Counted from the stretch's first letter, positions 1 to 6,523 are shown. The stretch is 6,946 bases of DNA from Gammaproteobacteria bacterium (GCA_016927175.1 JAFGNC010000304.1:1-6946), one strand, 5' to 3'. Notes: generated by a model not told the origin, from the letters alone. Numbers and translations: made by a program.

Positions 1-1014
1 GACGCCGTCGCGCGGCGGCTGACCGAAGCGCCTTCCGTGGTATCCGCGTCGCCGTACGTCAACGTCGAAGGCATGCTCGCGTCGGGCTCCGAGCTCGTGC
101 CCGCTGTCGTCCGCGGCATCGTGCCGGAGCACGAGCGCGTGATCGCCGAGTCCGTGGAGCTTCTCGGCCGCGGCAGCCTCGGCGACCTCGAGCCCGGCAG
201 CCAGCGCATCATCGTCGGCCGCACGCTCGCCGTGAACCTCGGAGTCGGCCCCGGCGACACCGTCAACGTGCTGGTGCCGCGCATCGAGAACGGCAGGCCG
301 AAACCGCGGCTCGCCGCGTTCGTCGTCGCCGGCGTCTTCGACGCGCGCGTGCCGGATCACAATGCGGGACTCGCGCTCGCGCATCTCGAGGACGCTAGCG
401 TGCTGCGCGGCTTCGAGGGCCGACCCGAGGGCGTGGCCGTCAGGCTCGACGAAGCGCTCGACGTCGACACGTTCCGCCGCGGTATCGGCGACGTGCTGGC
501 CGCCGACCCGCCGCTCGTCTACTCCGACTGGACCGAGGAGCACGCGAGCTACTTCACGGCGATCCGGATCGAGAAGACGATGATGACGATCATCCTGATG
601 TTCATCGTCGGCGTCGCCGCGTTCAACATCGTCGGGTCGCTGATGATGGTCGTGACGGACAAGAGGAAGGACATCGCGATCCTGCGCACGGCCGGCCTCG
701 AGCCCGGCCGCGTCGCGCGGATCTTCCTGGTGCAGGGCTCCGTGATCGGGCTCGTCGGCACGCTGCTCGGCACGGCCGTCGGGCTCGCGCTCGCGTTCAA
801 CGTCGGCACGATCGTGCCGTGGCTCGAGACGACCTTCGATTTTCGGATTTTCCCGGGCGACGTGTATTACGTAACCGAGGTGCCGTCGGAAGTGCACTGG
901 GTGGACGTGACGCTGATCCCGCTGCTCGCTTTCGCGCTGACGGTGCTCGCGACGGTCTACCCGTCGCGCCGCGCCGCCGCCGTCGGTCCGGCCGAAGCGC
1001 TGCGGTACGAGTGA
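1..1014 (+). CDS. lolC/lolE: LolC/LolE-family lipoprotein-releasing ABC transporter permease, 5' end missing (probably the LolE-type subunit)
   Basis: Inner-membrane subunit of the LolCDE complex, which extracts outer-membrane lipoproteins from the inner membrane and passes them to the periplasmic chaperone LolA. The frame is open to base 1, so the real start and first membrane helix lie upstream; 337 residues are visible. The GTG at 37 is merely an internal Val codon. The visible part begins in the periplasmic MacB-like domain. The FtsX-type permease domain follows, with helices at about nt 580-654 (around VGVAAFNIVGSLMMVV), 715-800 and 901-970, and then the family ending PAEALRYE. The cytoplasmic coupling segment DKRKDIAILRTAGL is present. 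At the hook position (nt 277-321) the sequence is PRIENGRPKPRLAAF, about three residues shorter than in E. coli LolC and without its TPxGxxP core. The C-terminal VPSEVHW resembles LolE. Family assignment is firm; the subunit identity is an inference. Confidence 0.93.
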   Translation, partial: DAVARRLTEAPSVVSASPYVNVEGMLASGSELVPAVVRGIVPEHERVIAESVELLGRGSLGDLEPGSQRIIVGRTLAVNLGVGPGDTVNVLVPRIENGRPKPRLAAFVVAGVFDARVPDHNAGLALAHLEDASVLRGFEGRPEGVAVRLDEALDVDTFRRGIGDVLAADPPLVYSDWTEEHASYFTAIRIEKTMMTIILMFIVGVAAFNIVGSLMMVVTDKRKDIAILRTAGLEPGRVARIFLVQGSVIGLVGTLLGTAVGLALAFNVGTIVPWLETTFDFRIFPGDVYYVTEVPSEVHWVDVTLIPLLAFALTVLATVYPSRRAAAVGPAEALRYE

Positions 1015-1024
1015 CGGCGGCCGC

Positions 1025-2272
1025 GTGAAACAGCCTTACGAGCTCTCCGTGGCCCTGCGCTACCTGCGCGCGCGCAGGGGCGACAGCTTTATCTCCTTCA
1101 TCTCGATCGTTTCGATGGTTGGCATCGGGCTCGCGGTCGCGGTATTGATCGTCGTGCTGTCGGTCATGAACGGGTTCGAGTTCGAGTTGCAGCAGAGAAT
1201 TCTCGGCATGGCTTCGCACGCTTCGATACACGGCTACGACGGTCCGCTCGAGGACTGGCAGGCGTTGCGCGAGCGCGCGCTCGAGCGCGGCGACGTCGTC
1301 GCGGCCGCGCCGTTCGTGGAGGGCCAGGCGCTCGCGGCCGCCGGCGACGCCGCCGTCGGGCTCTCGGTGCGCGGCGTGCTGCCGGAGCTCGAGAAGACCG
1401 TGTCCGAGGTCGAGGGCTTCATGCAGGCGGGCGATCTCGGGTCGCTCGTGTCCGGCGAGTACCGCATCGTGATCGGCAGCGGGGTTGCGGAGGCGCTCGG
1501 TGTCGGCATCGGCGACGAGGTCCTGCTCGTGCTGGCCCAGGGGCTCGTGACGCCGGTCGGCATTACCCCCCGCTACCGCACGTTCACGGTCAGCGGCATC
1601 TTCGAGGCCGGCATGTACGAGTACGACCGCGGCCTCGTCTTCGTCCATTTCGGCGACGCGGCGCGCATGCTGCGCACGGATGGCCGCGCGTCCGGTCTGC
1701 GGCTCGCGGTCACGGACGTCTACTTCGGGCGCGACATCGCGACGGCGCTCGCGCGCACGCTCGACGAGCGCTCGTACGTCAACGACTGGACGCGGCAGCA
1801 CGTGAACTTCTTCAACTCGATCCGTCTCAGCAAGGCGATCATGTTCGTGATCCTGTCGATGGTCATCGCGGTGGCGGCGTTCAACATCGTGTCGACGCTG
1901 GTCATGGTCGTGCGCGACAAGAAGGGCGACATCGCGATCCTGCGCAGCTTCGGCGCGTCGCCGCGCAGCGTCATGACGGTCTTTGCGAGCCAGGGCACGA
2001 TGATCGGCCTCGTCGGCACCGCGGCCGGGCTGCTGCTCGGCCTGCTCGTCACGACGCAGCTCGATGCGGTCGTGCGGCTGATCGAAGCGTCGTTCGACAT
2101 CGACCTGCTGTCGGCCGAGGTCTACTTCCTCGGCGACCTGCCGAGCCAGGTCCGGGCCGGGGAGGTCGCGCAGATCGCGCTCGTCGCGCTCGCGCTCGCG
2201 GTCCTCGCGACGATTTATCCGGCGCTGAGCGCGGCGCGCCAGCATCCGGCGGAGGCATTGCGTTATGAATGA
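1025..2272 (+). CDS. lolC/lolE: LolC/LolE-family lipoprotein-releasing ABC transporter permease, complete, with LolC-type hook
   Basis: Second membrane subunit of the Lol lipoprotein exporter, 415 aa, normal length for the family. The start is GTG at 1025, 10 bases after the previous stop. No good Shine-Dalgarno is visible, so translation may be coupled to the upstream gene. Layout: helix 1 at about residues 22-48, ending in the family motif LSVMNGFE; a periplasmic MacB-like domain at about 50-265; helices at about 271-298 (AVAAFNIVSTLVMVV), 317-345 and 378-400; C-terminus PAEALRYE. Residues 170-185 (LAQGLVTPVGITPRYR) align in length and in TPxGxxP with the E. coli LolC hook, the hairpin that docks LolA. 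Of the E. coli docking pad (R163, Q181, R182), only R182 seems kept (R185 here). Some stretches also resemble LolE (RDKKGDIAILRSFGA, DLPSQ), so automated naming could go either way. The last codons carry the ribosome binding site and start of lolD. Confidence 0.95.
   Translation: MKQPYELSVALRYLRARRGDSFISFISIVSMVGIGLAVAVLIVVLSVMNGFEFELQQRILGMASHASIHGYDGPLEDWQALRERALERGDVVAAAPFVEGQALAAAGDAAVGLSVRGVLPELEKTVSEVEGFMQAGDLGSLVSGEYRIVIGSGVAEALGVGIGDEVLLVLAQGLVTPVGITPRYRTFTVSGIFEAGMYEYDRGLVFVHFGDAARMLRTDGRASGLRLAVTDVYFGRDIATALARTLDERSYVNDWTRQHVNFFNSIRLSKAIMFVILSMVIAVAAFNIVSTLVMVVRDKKGDIAILRSFGASPRSVMTVFASQGTMIGLVGTAAGLLLGLLVTTQLDAVVRLIEASFDIDLLSAEVYFLGDLPSQVRAGEVAQIALVALALAVLATIYPALSAARQHPAEALRYE
2251..2255 (+). 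promoter_or_regulatory. Shine-Dalgarno of lolD inside the end of the upstream permease gene
   Basis: GGAGG lies 9 bases before the ATG at 2265, inside the codons for PAEALRYE of the upstream permease. It supports the choice of 2265 as the lolD start and implies translational coupling, since ribosomes terminating at 2272 pass directly over the site. Confidence 0.75.
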
Positions 2273-2969
2273 GGCAGCGGCCGCGGCGGCCGGTCCTCCC
2301 GTGCTCGAAGCGCGCGGGCTCGTCAAGACGTTCGAGGAAGCGGGCCGCACGCTCGAGGTGCTGCGCGGCATCGATTTCACGGTCGGTCCCGGCGACCGGA
2401 TCGCGATCATCGGCGCGTCCGGCTCCGGTAAGACGACGCTGTTGCAGCTGCTCGGCGGGCTCGACGAGCCGACGGCCGGCGAGGTCGACGTCGTCGGCGA
2501 GCGCATGAGCCGGCTCGGCAACGTCGAACGCGGCCGGCTGCGCAACCGCGCGCTCGGCTTCGTGTACCAGTTCCATCACCTGCTGCCGGAATTCTCGGCG
2601 CTCGAGAACGTCGCGATGCCGCTGCTCGTGCGCGGCGTCCGCGCGGCCGAGGCCGCGCGCGAGGCGCAGGATCTGCTCGAGCGGGTGGGCCTCGGCGAGC
2701 GGCTCGAGCATCGGCCCGGGCAGCTGTCGGGCGGCGAGCGGCAGCGCACGGCCGTCGCGCGCGCGCTCGTGACGCGGCCGGCCGCCGTGCTCGCCGACGA
2801 GCCGACCGGCAATCTCGACCGTCCCACCGGGCAGCGCGTCTTCGACCTGCTGCTCGAGCTGAACGCGTCGCTCGGTACCAGCCTCGTCGTCGTGACGCAC
2901 GACCCCGATCTCGCGGCGCGCATGGATCGCGTGCTGGAGCTCAAGGACGGGCGATTGGCGGCCGCCTAG
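2265..2969 (+). CDS. lolD: LolD, ATP-binding subunit of the lipoprotein-releasing ABC transporter
   Basis: Cytoplasmic ATPase that powers lipoprotein release by the two preceding permeases. It is 234 aa, essentially the E. coli length. Motifs in order: Walker A GASGSGKT (50-57); Q-loop in GFVYQFHHLLPEFSALENV (Q102), a stretch characteristic of LolD rather than of related MacB or FtsE ATPases; ABC signature LSGGERQ (154-160); Walker B AVLADEP with catalytic E179; D-loop TGNLD (181-185); switch histidine H212 in VTHD. All catalytic residues are present, so the protein should be active. The start ATG overlaps the upstream stop by 8 bases and has a well-placed GGAGG. The N-terminus carries a run of six alanines (residues 4-9), a low-complexity extension before the core. 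The stop codon lies inside a 24-bp imperfect tandem duplication at 2957-3004. Confidence 0.97.
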   Translation: MNEAAAAAAGPPVLEARGLVKTFEEAGRTLEVLRGIDFTVGPGDRIAIIGASGSGKTTLLQLLGGLDEPTAGEVDVVGERMSRLGNVERGRLRNRALGFVYQFHHLLPEFSALENVAMPLLVRGVRAAEAAREAQDLLERVGLGERLEHRPGQLSGGERQRTAVARALVTRPAAVLADEPTGNLDRPTGQRVFDLLLELNASLGTSLVVVTHDPDLAARMDRVLELKDGRLAAA

Positions 2970-3004
2970 CGAAAGTCCGCGGCGGCCGCCTCGCGAACGC
3001 CGGC
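2957..3004. repeat. Imperfect 24-bp tandem duplication with GC hairpin across the lolD stop
   Basis: Copies at 2957-2980 and 2981-3004 match at 20 of 24 positions by eye, and the first 17 bases differ at one position only. Each copy begins with GGCGGCCGCC, itself a perfect 10-bp palindrome, so 2957-2966 can pair with 2981-2990 as an all-GC 10-bp stem with a 14-base loop that holds the lolD stop. No T-run follows, so it is not a standard intrinsic terminator. It could pause ribosomes or polymerase between lolD and comEC. The unit is 8 codons long, so in the comEC frame it reads GGRLAKVR then GGRLANAG. Confidence 0.7.
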
Positions 3005-3040
3005 GGACTGCCCGTCGTCGCGCTCGCGTGGTGCGGCGCG

Positions 3041-5356
3041 ATGCTGGCCGTGCATCAGCTGCCGCGGCTGCCGGGCGCGGCGTGGCTCGTGCCGGCCGCG
3101 ATCCTGACGCTGCTTGCGCTCGGCGGGCAGAGCAGCCCGGAGGATTGCCGCGCGCCGTGGCCGCGAGCGCCGCGAGCGCCGCTGGTCCCGCGGACATGGC
3201 TGCTCGCGGCGCTGGCCGCCGCGACGCTGACGGCCGCGAGTGCCGCCGCGAGGCTCGACGACCGGCTGCCGCCGGAGCTGCTCGGCGGCGACTTCGCGGT
3301 GACCGGCTGGGTCGACGGCTTCCCGAGCGGCCCGGCCGAGCGCACGACGTTCTCGTTTCGCGTCGAGCGCGCCGAGGATCCGGCCGTGCCGCGGCGTCTG
3401 CGGCTCGCCTGGTACGGCGCTCCGAGCACGCTCGCGGCCGGCGCGGCGTTCGATCTGACCGTCAGGCTGCGGCCGCCGCGCGGCACGCTGAACCCGGGCG
3501 GCTTCGATTACGAGCGCTGGCTGCTCGTCGAAGGCTATGGCGCGACCGGTTACGTTCGCAGCGGCGCCGCGGCGCCGGATCGAAGCCCGAGCCTCGCGCG
3601 CGCATGGATGCGGGCGCGCCGCGCCGTGGCCGACGACATCGCCGCGGCCGCGCCCGGCGAGTCCGCCGCGGCGCTCGTGACGGCGCTCGCGATCGGCGAG
3701 CGCTTCGGCTTCACCGAGCAGCAGTGGGAGGCCCTGCGGCGCAGCGGCACGAGTCACCTGGTCGCGATCTCCGGCATGCACGTCGGGCTCGTCGCCGGCT
3801 TCGTGTTCTTCGCCGCCCGGCGTCTGTGGCTGCGGTTGCCCGCTCCGGCCGTGCACTACGATCTCGAGGCGGCCGCGGCGCTGAGCCTTGCCGCCGCGAT
3901 CGGCTACGCCGCGCTGGCCGGCTTCGCGGTGCCGACGCAGCGCGCCGTCGTGATGACCGCCGTCGCGCTGGGCATCGTCGCCGCGCGGCGGCGGGTCGGC
4001 GCCGCGAACGGCATCGCGGCCGCGGCGGTCGCCGTGACGGCGCTCGACCCGTTCGCCGTGCTCGGCGCGTCGTTCTGGATGTCTTTCGGCGCGGTCGCCC
4101 TGCTCGTGTGGCTCGCGCTGCGGTACGCCCGCCGCGCCGCGAAACCGGCGCCCCCGCTCGCGCGGCTCCGGTCTCACGTGCGGGCGCTGGTGCTGCTGCA
4201 GCTCGCGGTCGGCGTCGGCCTCGTGCCGATCACGGTGCTGTTCTTCGGCGAAGTCTCGTTCGTCGCGCCCTTCGTGAACCTCCTGGCCATTCCCTATTTC
4301 ACGCTCGTGCTCGTGCCGTTGACGCTGACCGCCGTGCTCGCGGCCTGCGTCGGCGTGCCCGGCGCCGACGCGCTGATTCACGCGGCAGGTGTGCTGGCTG
4401 ACGTCGCGTGGACGTGGATCCACGCCGCCGGCGGCGCGCCGTTCGCGGCCGCCGGCGTGAGTCAGCCGCAGCCGGTGATCGCCGCGCTGGCGCTGCTCGG
4501 CGCCGCGGCGGCGTTGCCGGCGCACCCGCTGCCGGGGCGCTCCGTCGCGTGGCTCGCGCTGTTGCCGCTCGTGTCGCCGTTCCAGCACCGCGTCCCAGAA
4601 GGCGCGGCGGACGTGACGATGCTCGACGTCGGCCACGGGCTCGCCGTCGTCGTCGAGACGCGCCGCCATCGGCTGCTGTACGACGCGGGGCCGAGCTTTC
4701 CGTCCGGCTACGACAGCGGCGCGGACGTCGTGCTGCCGGCGCTCGCGCGCAGGCGCTGGGCCGGGCTCGACCGCGTCGTCGTCAGCCATTCGGACAACGA
4801 CCATGCGGGAGGCATCGCCGCCGTGCTGCGCGCGTGGCCCGACGCCGACGTGCTGAAGGGGCCGGATGTCGAGGCTTTCGGCGGCCGCGTCTGCGCCGCC
4901 GGGCAGCGCTGGACATGGGACGGCGTCGTCTTCGACGTGCTGCATCCGGCGCCGGACTTTTCCTGGCGCGGCAACGAAAGCTCGTGCGTGCTGAAAATCA
5001 CGACCCGCCACGGCTCGGTGCTGATCCCCGGCGACGCCGAGTCGCGGGCGGAGCGCGAGCTCGCGCTCCGGCCGGACGTCGCGGCGGACGTCGTCGTCAT
5101 CGGGCATCACGGCAGCAGGACGTCCTCGACGCCCGCATTCGTCGCGGCGACCGGGGCGCGCCATGCGCTCGCTTCCGCGGGCCACGCGAACCGCTGGGGC
5201 TTCCCGGCAGCGGAAGTCGTGCGGCGATGGCGTGACGCCGGCGCCCGGCTGTGGGTCACGGCCGACGAGGGCGCCGTCGAAGTCCGGCTTCGCGACGGCC
5301 GAATCGAGCTCGGCGGCCAGCGTCGCGCGCGCCTGCGGTACTGGCGCTCGGAATGA
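3041..5356 (+). CDS. comEC: ComEC/Rec2 family DNA internalisation channel with C-terminal metallo-beta-lactamase domain
   Basis: Polytopic inner-membrane protein that moves single-stranded DNA into the cytoplasm during natural transformation. It is 771 aa from the ATG at 3041, near the usual size. Order: N-terminal helices; DUF4131/OB-fold region (about 84-175) with the hallmark NPGGFDYERW (151-160); competence domain (about 205-490) with SGTSHLVAISGMHVGL (235-250) and PTQRAVVM (298-305), helix-rich; metallo-beta-lactamase domain (about 522-771). In the last, LDVGHG (528-533), SHSDNDHAGG (582-591, the HxDxDH metal motif), PGDAE (663-667) and GHHGS (688-692) are all present, so the putative nuclease site looks intact. 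The usual LDVGQG has His for Gln. The start is uncertain: in-frame codons upstream of 3041 encode more hydrophobic sequence (LPVVALAWCGA), but no ATG, GTG or TTG precedes it nearby. A CTG at 3008 or an ATT at 2954 is possible. The gene may be co-transcribed with lolD. Presence alone does not prove competence. Confidence 0.93.
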   Translation: MLAVHQLPRLPGAAWLVPAAILTLLALGGQSSPEDCRAPWPRAPRAPLVPRTWLLAALAAATLTAASAAARLDDRLPPELLGGDFAVTGWVDGFPSGPAERTTFSFRVERAEDPAVPRRLRLAWYGAPSTLAAGAAFDLTVRLRPPRGTLNPGGFDYERWLLVEGYGATGYVRSGAAAPDRSPSLARAWMRARRAVADDIAAAAPGESAAALVTALAIGERFGFTEQQWEALRRSGTSHLVAISGMHVGLVAGFVFFAARRLWLRLPAPAVHYDLEAAAALSLAAAIGYAALAGFAVPTQRAVVMTAVALGIVAARRRVGAANGIAAAAVAVTALDPFAVLGASFWMSFGAVALLVWLALRYARRAAKPAPPLARLRSHVRALVLLQLAVGVGLVPITVLFFGEVSFVAPFVNLLAIPYFTLVLVPLTLTAVLAACVGVPGADALIHAAGVLADVAWTWIHAAGGAPFAAAGVSQPQPVIAALALLGAAAALPAHPLPGRSVAWLALLPLVSPFQHRVPEGAADVTMLDVGHGLAVVVETRRHRLLYDAGPSFPSGYDSGADVVLPALARRRWAGLDRVVVSHSDNDHAGGIAAVLRAWPDADVLKGPDVEAFGGRVCAAGQRWTWDGVVFDVLHPAPDFSWRGNESSCVLKITTRHGSVLIPGDAESRAERELALRPDVAADVVVIGHHGSRTSSTPAFVAATGARHALASAGHANRWGFPAAEVVRRWRDAGARLWVTADEGAVEVRLRDGRIELGGQRRARLRYWRSE
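5049..5070. repeat. Perfect 22-bp palindrome inside comEC
   Basis: The central 20 bases, GGAGCGCGAGCTCGCGCTCC (5050-5069), equal their own reverse complement, and the flanking C and G extend the symmetry to 22 bases with no spacer. It encodes part of AERELALRP in the metallo-beta-lactamase domain. It is centred on a SacI-type GAGCTC. GC-biased codon choice may explain it; any function is unknown. Confidence 0.6.
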
Positions 5357-5425
5357 GAGATGCTTTCTGGTGCATCCGATCTGCCCGCGTTATAGTGCGC
5401 GCAACTTTCGGAGCGGTACGTAGGG
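5357..5425 (+). promoter_or_regulatory. Candidate exbB promoter and 5' leader
   Basis: This 69-base gap between comEC and exbB contains TATAGT at 5391-5396, a five-of-six match to the sigma-70 -10 element and AT-rich against its surroundings, followed by a GC-rich discriminator. No convincing -35 hexamer lies 16-18 bases upstream. A start around 5403 would leave a leader of about 22 bases. GGAG at 5410-5413 is a possible Shine-Dalgarno, 12 bases from the ATG, which is longer than ideal. No terminator hairpin with T-run follows comEC, so read-through is also possible. Confidence 0.45.
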
Positions 5426-6082
5426 ATGCTGGAGATCGTGCAGGCCGGTGGTTGGCTGATGCTGCCGATCATCGCTTGTTCCGTAGTGGCCGCCGCGATA
5501 ATTCTCGAGCGGCTCTGGACGCTGCAGGAAAAGCGTGTGCTGCCTAAGCACATCATCGCTTACGTGCGCGACTGGATGATGCACAACGACCTCGAGCCGG
5601 AGCATCTGCAGAAGCTGCACCAGAGCTCGCCGCTCGGGCAGATTCTGGCCGCGGGGCTCGCGAACCGTCATGAGCACCGCGACCTGGTCAAGGAGAGCAT
5701 CGAGGACAGCGGTCGCCATGTCGTTCACGAGCTCGAGCGCTACCTGAACTCGCTCGGCACGATCGCCGCGATCACGCCGCTGCTCGGGCTGCTCGGCACC
5801 GTGATAGGCATGATCAAGGTCTTTGCCGCGATCATGAGCAGCGGTGTCGGCAATCCAGGAGTGCTGGCGGGCGGCATATCGGAGGCCCTGATCACGACCG
5901 CCGCGGGCCTCTCGGTCGCGATCCCGTCGCTGATGGGGTACCGCTACCTGCGCGGCCGCGTCGACGCCCTCGTCGTGCAGATGGAGAAGGAAGCGTGGAA
6001 ATTCCTCGAAACGCTTCAGCACCAGCGCGCCGGCGCATCGTACAGAAATGAAGCTGCAGAGCCGATCAAGAGAAGAGCCTGA
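5426..6082 (+). CDS. exbB: ExbB/TolQ/MotA-family proton channel subunit (ExbB-like)
   Basis: Inner-membrane stator protein which, with ExbD, forms a proton-driven motor that transmits energy to a periplasmic partner (TonB in classical systems). It is 218 aa, slightly shorter than E. coli ExbB. Three helices are visible: about 10-28 (after EIVQAGGWLM), 110-133 (TPLLGLLGTVIGMIKVF, 117-133) and 150-174 (GGISEALITTAAGLSVAIPS, 149-168). The last two segments are the family's conserved pore-lining helices, with the polar threonines retained. A cytoplasmic stretch lies between helices 1 and 2. The ATG at 5426 is the only feasible start, because a TAG closes the frame at 5393 with no start codon between. 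It overlaps exbD by 35 bases, so the pair is almost certainly co-translated. TolQ is an alternative, but the context (no tolA, tolB or pal) and the N-terminus favour ExbB. Confidence 0.93.
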   Translation: MLEIVQAGGWLMLPIIACSVVAAAIILERLWTLQEKRVLPKHIIAYVRDWMMHNDLEPEHLQKLHQSSPLGQILAAGLANRHEHRDLVKESIEDSGRHVVHELERYLNSLGTIAAITPLLGLLGTVIGMIKVFAAIMSSGVGNPGVLAGGISEALITTAAGLSVAIPSLMGYRYLRGRVDALVVQMEKEAWKFLETLQHQRAGASYRNEAAEPIKRRA

Positions 6083-6470
6083 GGTCAACCTGACGTCGCT
6101 GATCGACGTCGTCCTGTTGCTTCTGGTGTTCTTCATGGTCTCGACCAGCTTCGTCCGTGAGGCCGAGATCAACCTTCGCCTGCCCGAGGCGAACGTCGAA
6201 GCCCAGCCGCAGACCGTGGCGGACGTGCTCGAGATCACGATCACCGAATCCGGCGGATACCTCGTCAACGGGCGTCAGCTCGTCAACAACGAAAGGCGCA
6301 CGCTGCGCGCGGCGATCGAGCGGCTGATCGGCGACGACCGCAGCATGCCCGTGTATATCCGCGCGGATGCGCTCGCGACGCATCAGGCCGTCGTGACGGC
6401 GATGGACGTCGCGGGGCAGCTCGGCTTCGTCAACATCAATATCGCCACGGTCGCGCCGCCGGACGCCTAG
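6048..6470 (+). CDS. exbD: ExbD/TolR-family biopolymer transport protein (ExbD-like)
   Basis: Single-pass partner of ExbB, 140 aa, usual length. A short cytoplasmic N-terminus (KLQSRSREEPEVNLTSL) leads into one helix at about residues 18-37 (LIDVVLLLLVFFMVSTSF). D20 corresponds to the proton-carrying aspartate of the family (D25 in E. coli ExbD). The periplasmic domain has the familiar NLRLPEA and VYIRADALATHQAVVTAMDVAGQLGF stretches. The start ATG at 6048 lies 35 bases inside exbB in another frame. No strong Shine-Dalgarno precedes it, so translational coupling is likely. The neighbours are exbB upstream and msbA 53 bases downstream; no tonB is seen in the window, so the partner that uses the motor is unknown. 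Confidence 0.94.
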   Translation: MKLQSRSREEPEVNLTSLIDVVLLLLVFFMVSTSFVREAEINLRLPEANVEAQPQTVADVLEITITESGGYLVNGRQLVNNERRTLRAAIERLIGDDRSMPVYIRADALATHQAVVTAMDVAGQLGFVNINIATVAPPDA

Positions 6471-6513
6471 GAGCACGGTGCGGCGATGATCGTCACTCGA
6501 ATTCGCTCCTGAC

Positions 6514-6519
6514 GGGGAG
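6514..6519 (+). promoter_or_regulatory. Shine-Dalgarno of msbA
   Basis: GGGGAG ends 4 bases before the ATG at 6524. The spacing is slightly short but usable, and no competing start codon in the same frame has a better site. It supports 6524 as the msbA start. Confidence 0.55.
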
Positions 6520-6523
6520 ACGC

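Noticed and set aside
37..39. GTG as start of the first permease
   Set aside because: The frame continues upstream to base 1 with family-like sequence (RLTEAPSV), and the N-terminal helix of the family would be missing.
1270..1283. 14-bp palindrome in the second permease gene
   Set aside because: It is made of alternating G/C within Glu-Arg-Ala codons and is expected by chance at this composition.
797..2545. 582-codon open frame on the minus strand opposite the second permease and lolD
   Set aside because: It is rich in Arg, Asp and His with repetitive composition, typical of the antisense of GC-rich genes, and the plus strand carries clearly recognisable lolC/lolE and lolD here.
2957..3004. 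Intrinsic terminator after lolD
   Set aside because: The stem is strong but no T-run follows, and it overlaps the lolD stop, so it is reported as a repeat/hairpin only.
3161..3178. Two tandem copies of CCGCGAGCG near the start of comEC
   Set aside because: A perfect but very short repeat that encodes part of PRAPRAP in a poorly conserved region; likely ordinary slippage with no inferred function.
3028..4401. 457-codon plus-strand frame starting 13 bases before the comEC ATG
   Set aside because: It is an Arg/Ala-rich shadow of comEC with no recognisable motif; the same applies to the frame at 4408-5235.
2966..5185. 739-codon open frame on the minus strand opposite comEC
   Set aside because: The Arg/Gly/His-rich sequence has no domain features, and comEC on the other strand has full family motifs.
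6486..6512. Mini-ORF (ATG, 8 codons) between exbD and msbA
   Set aside because: No Shine-Dalgarno and no resemblance to a leader peptide; probably chance.
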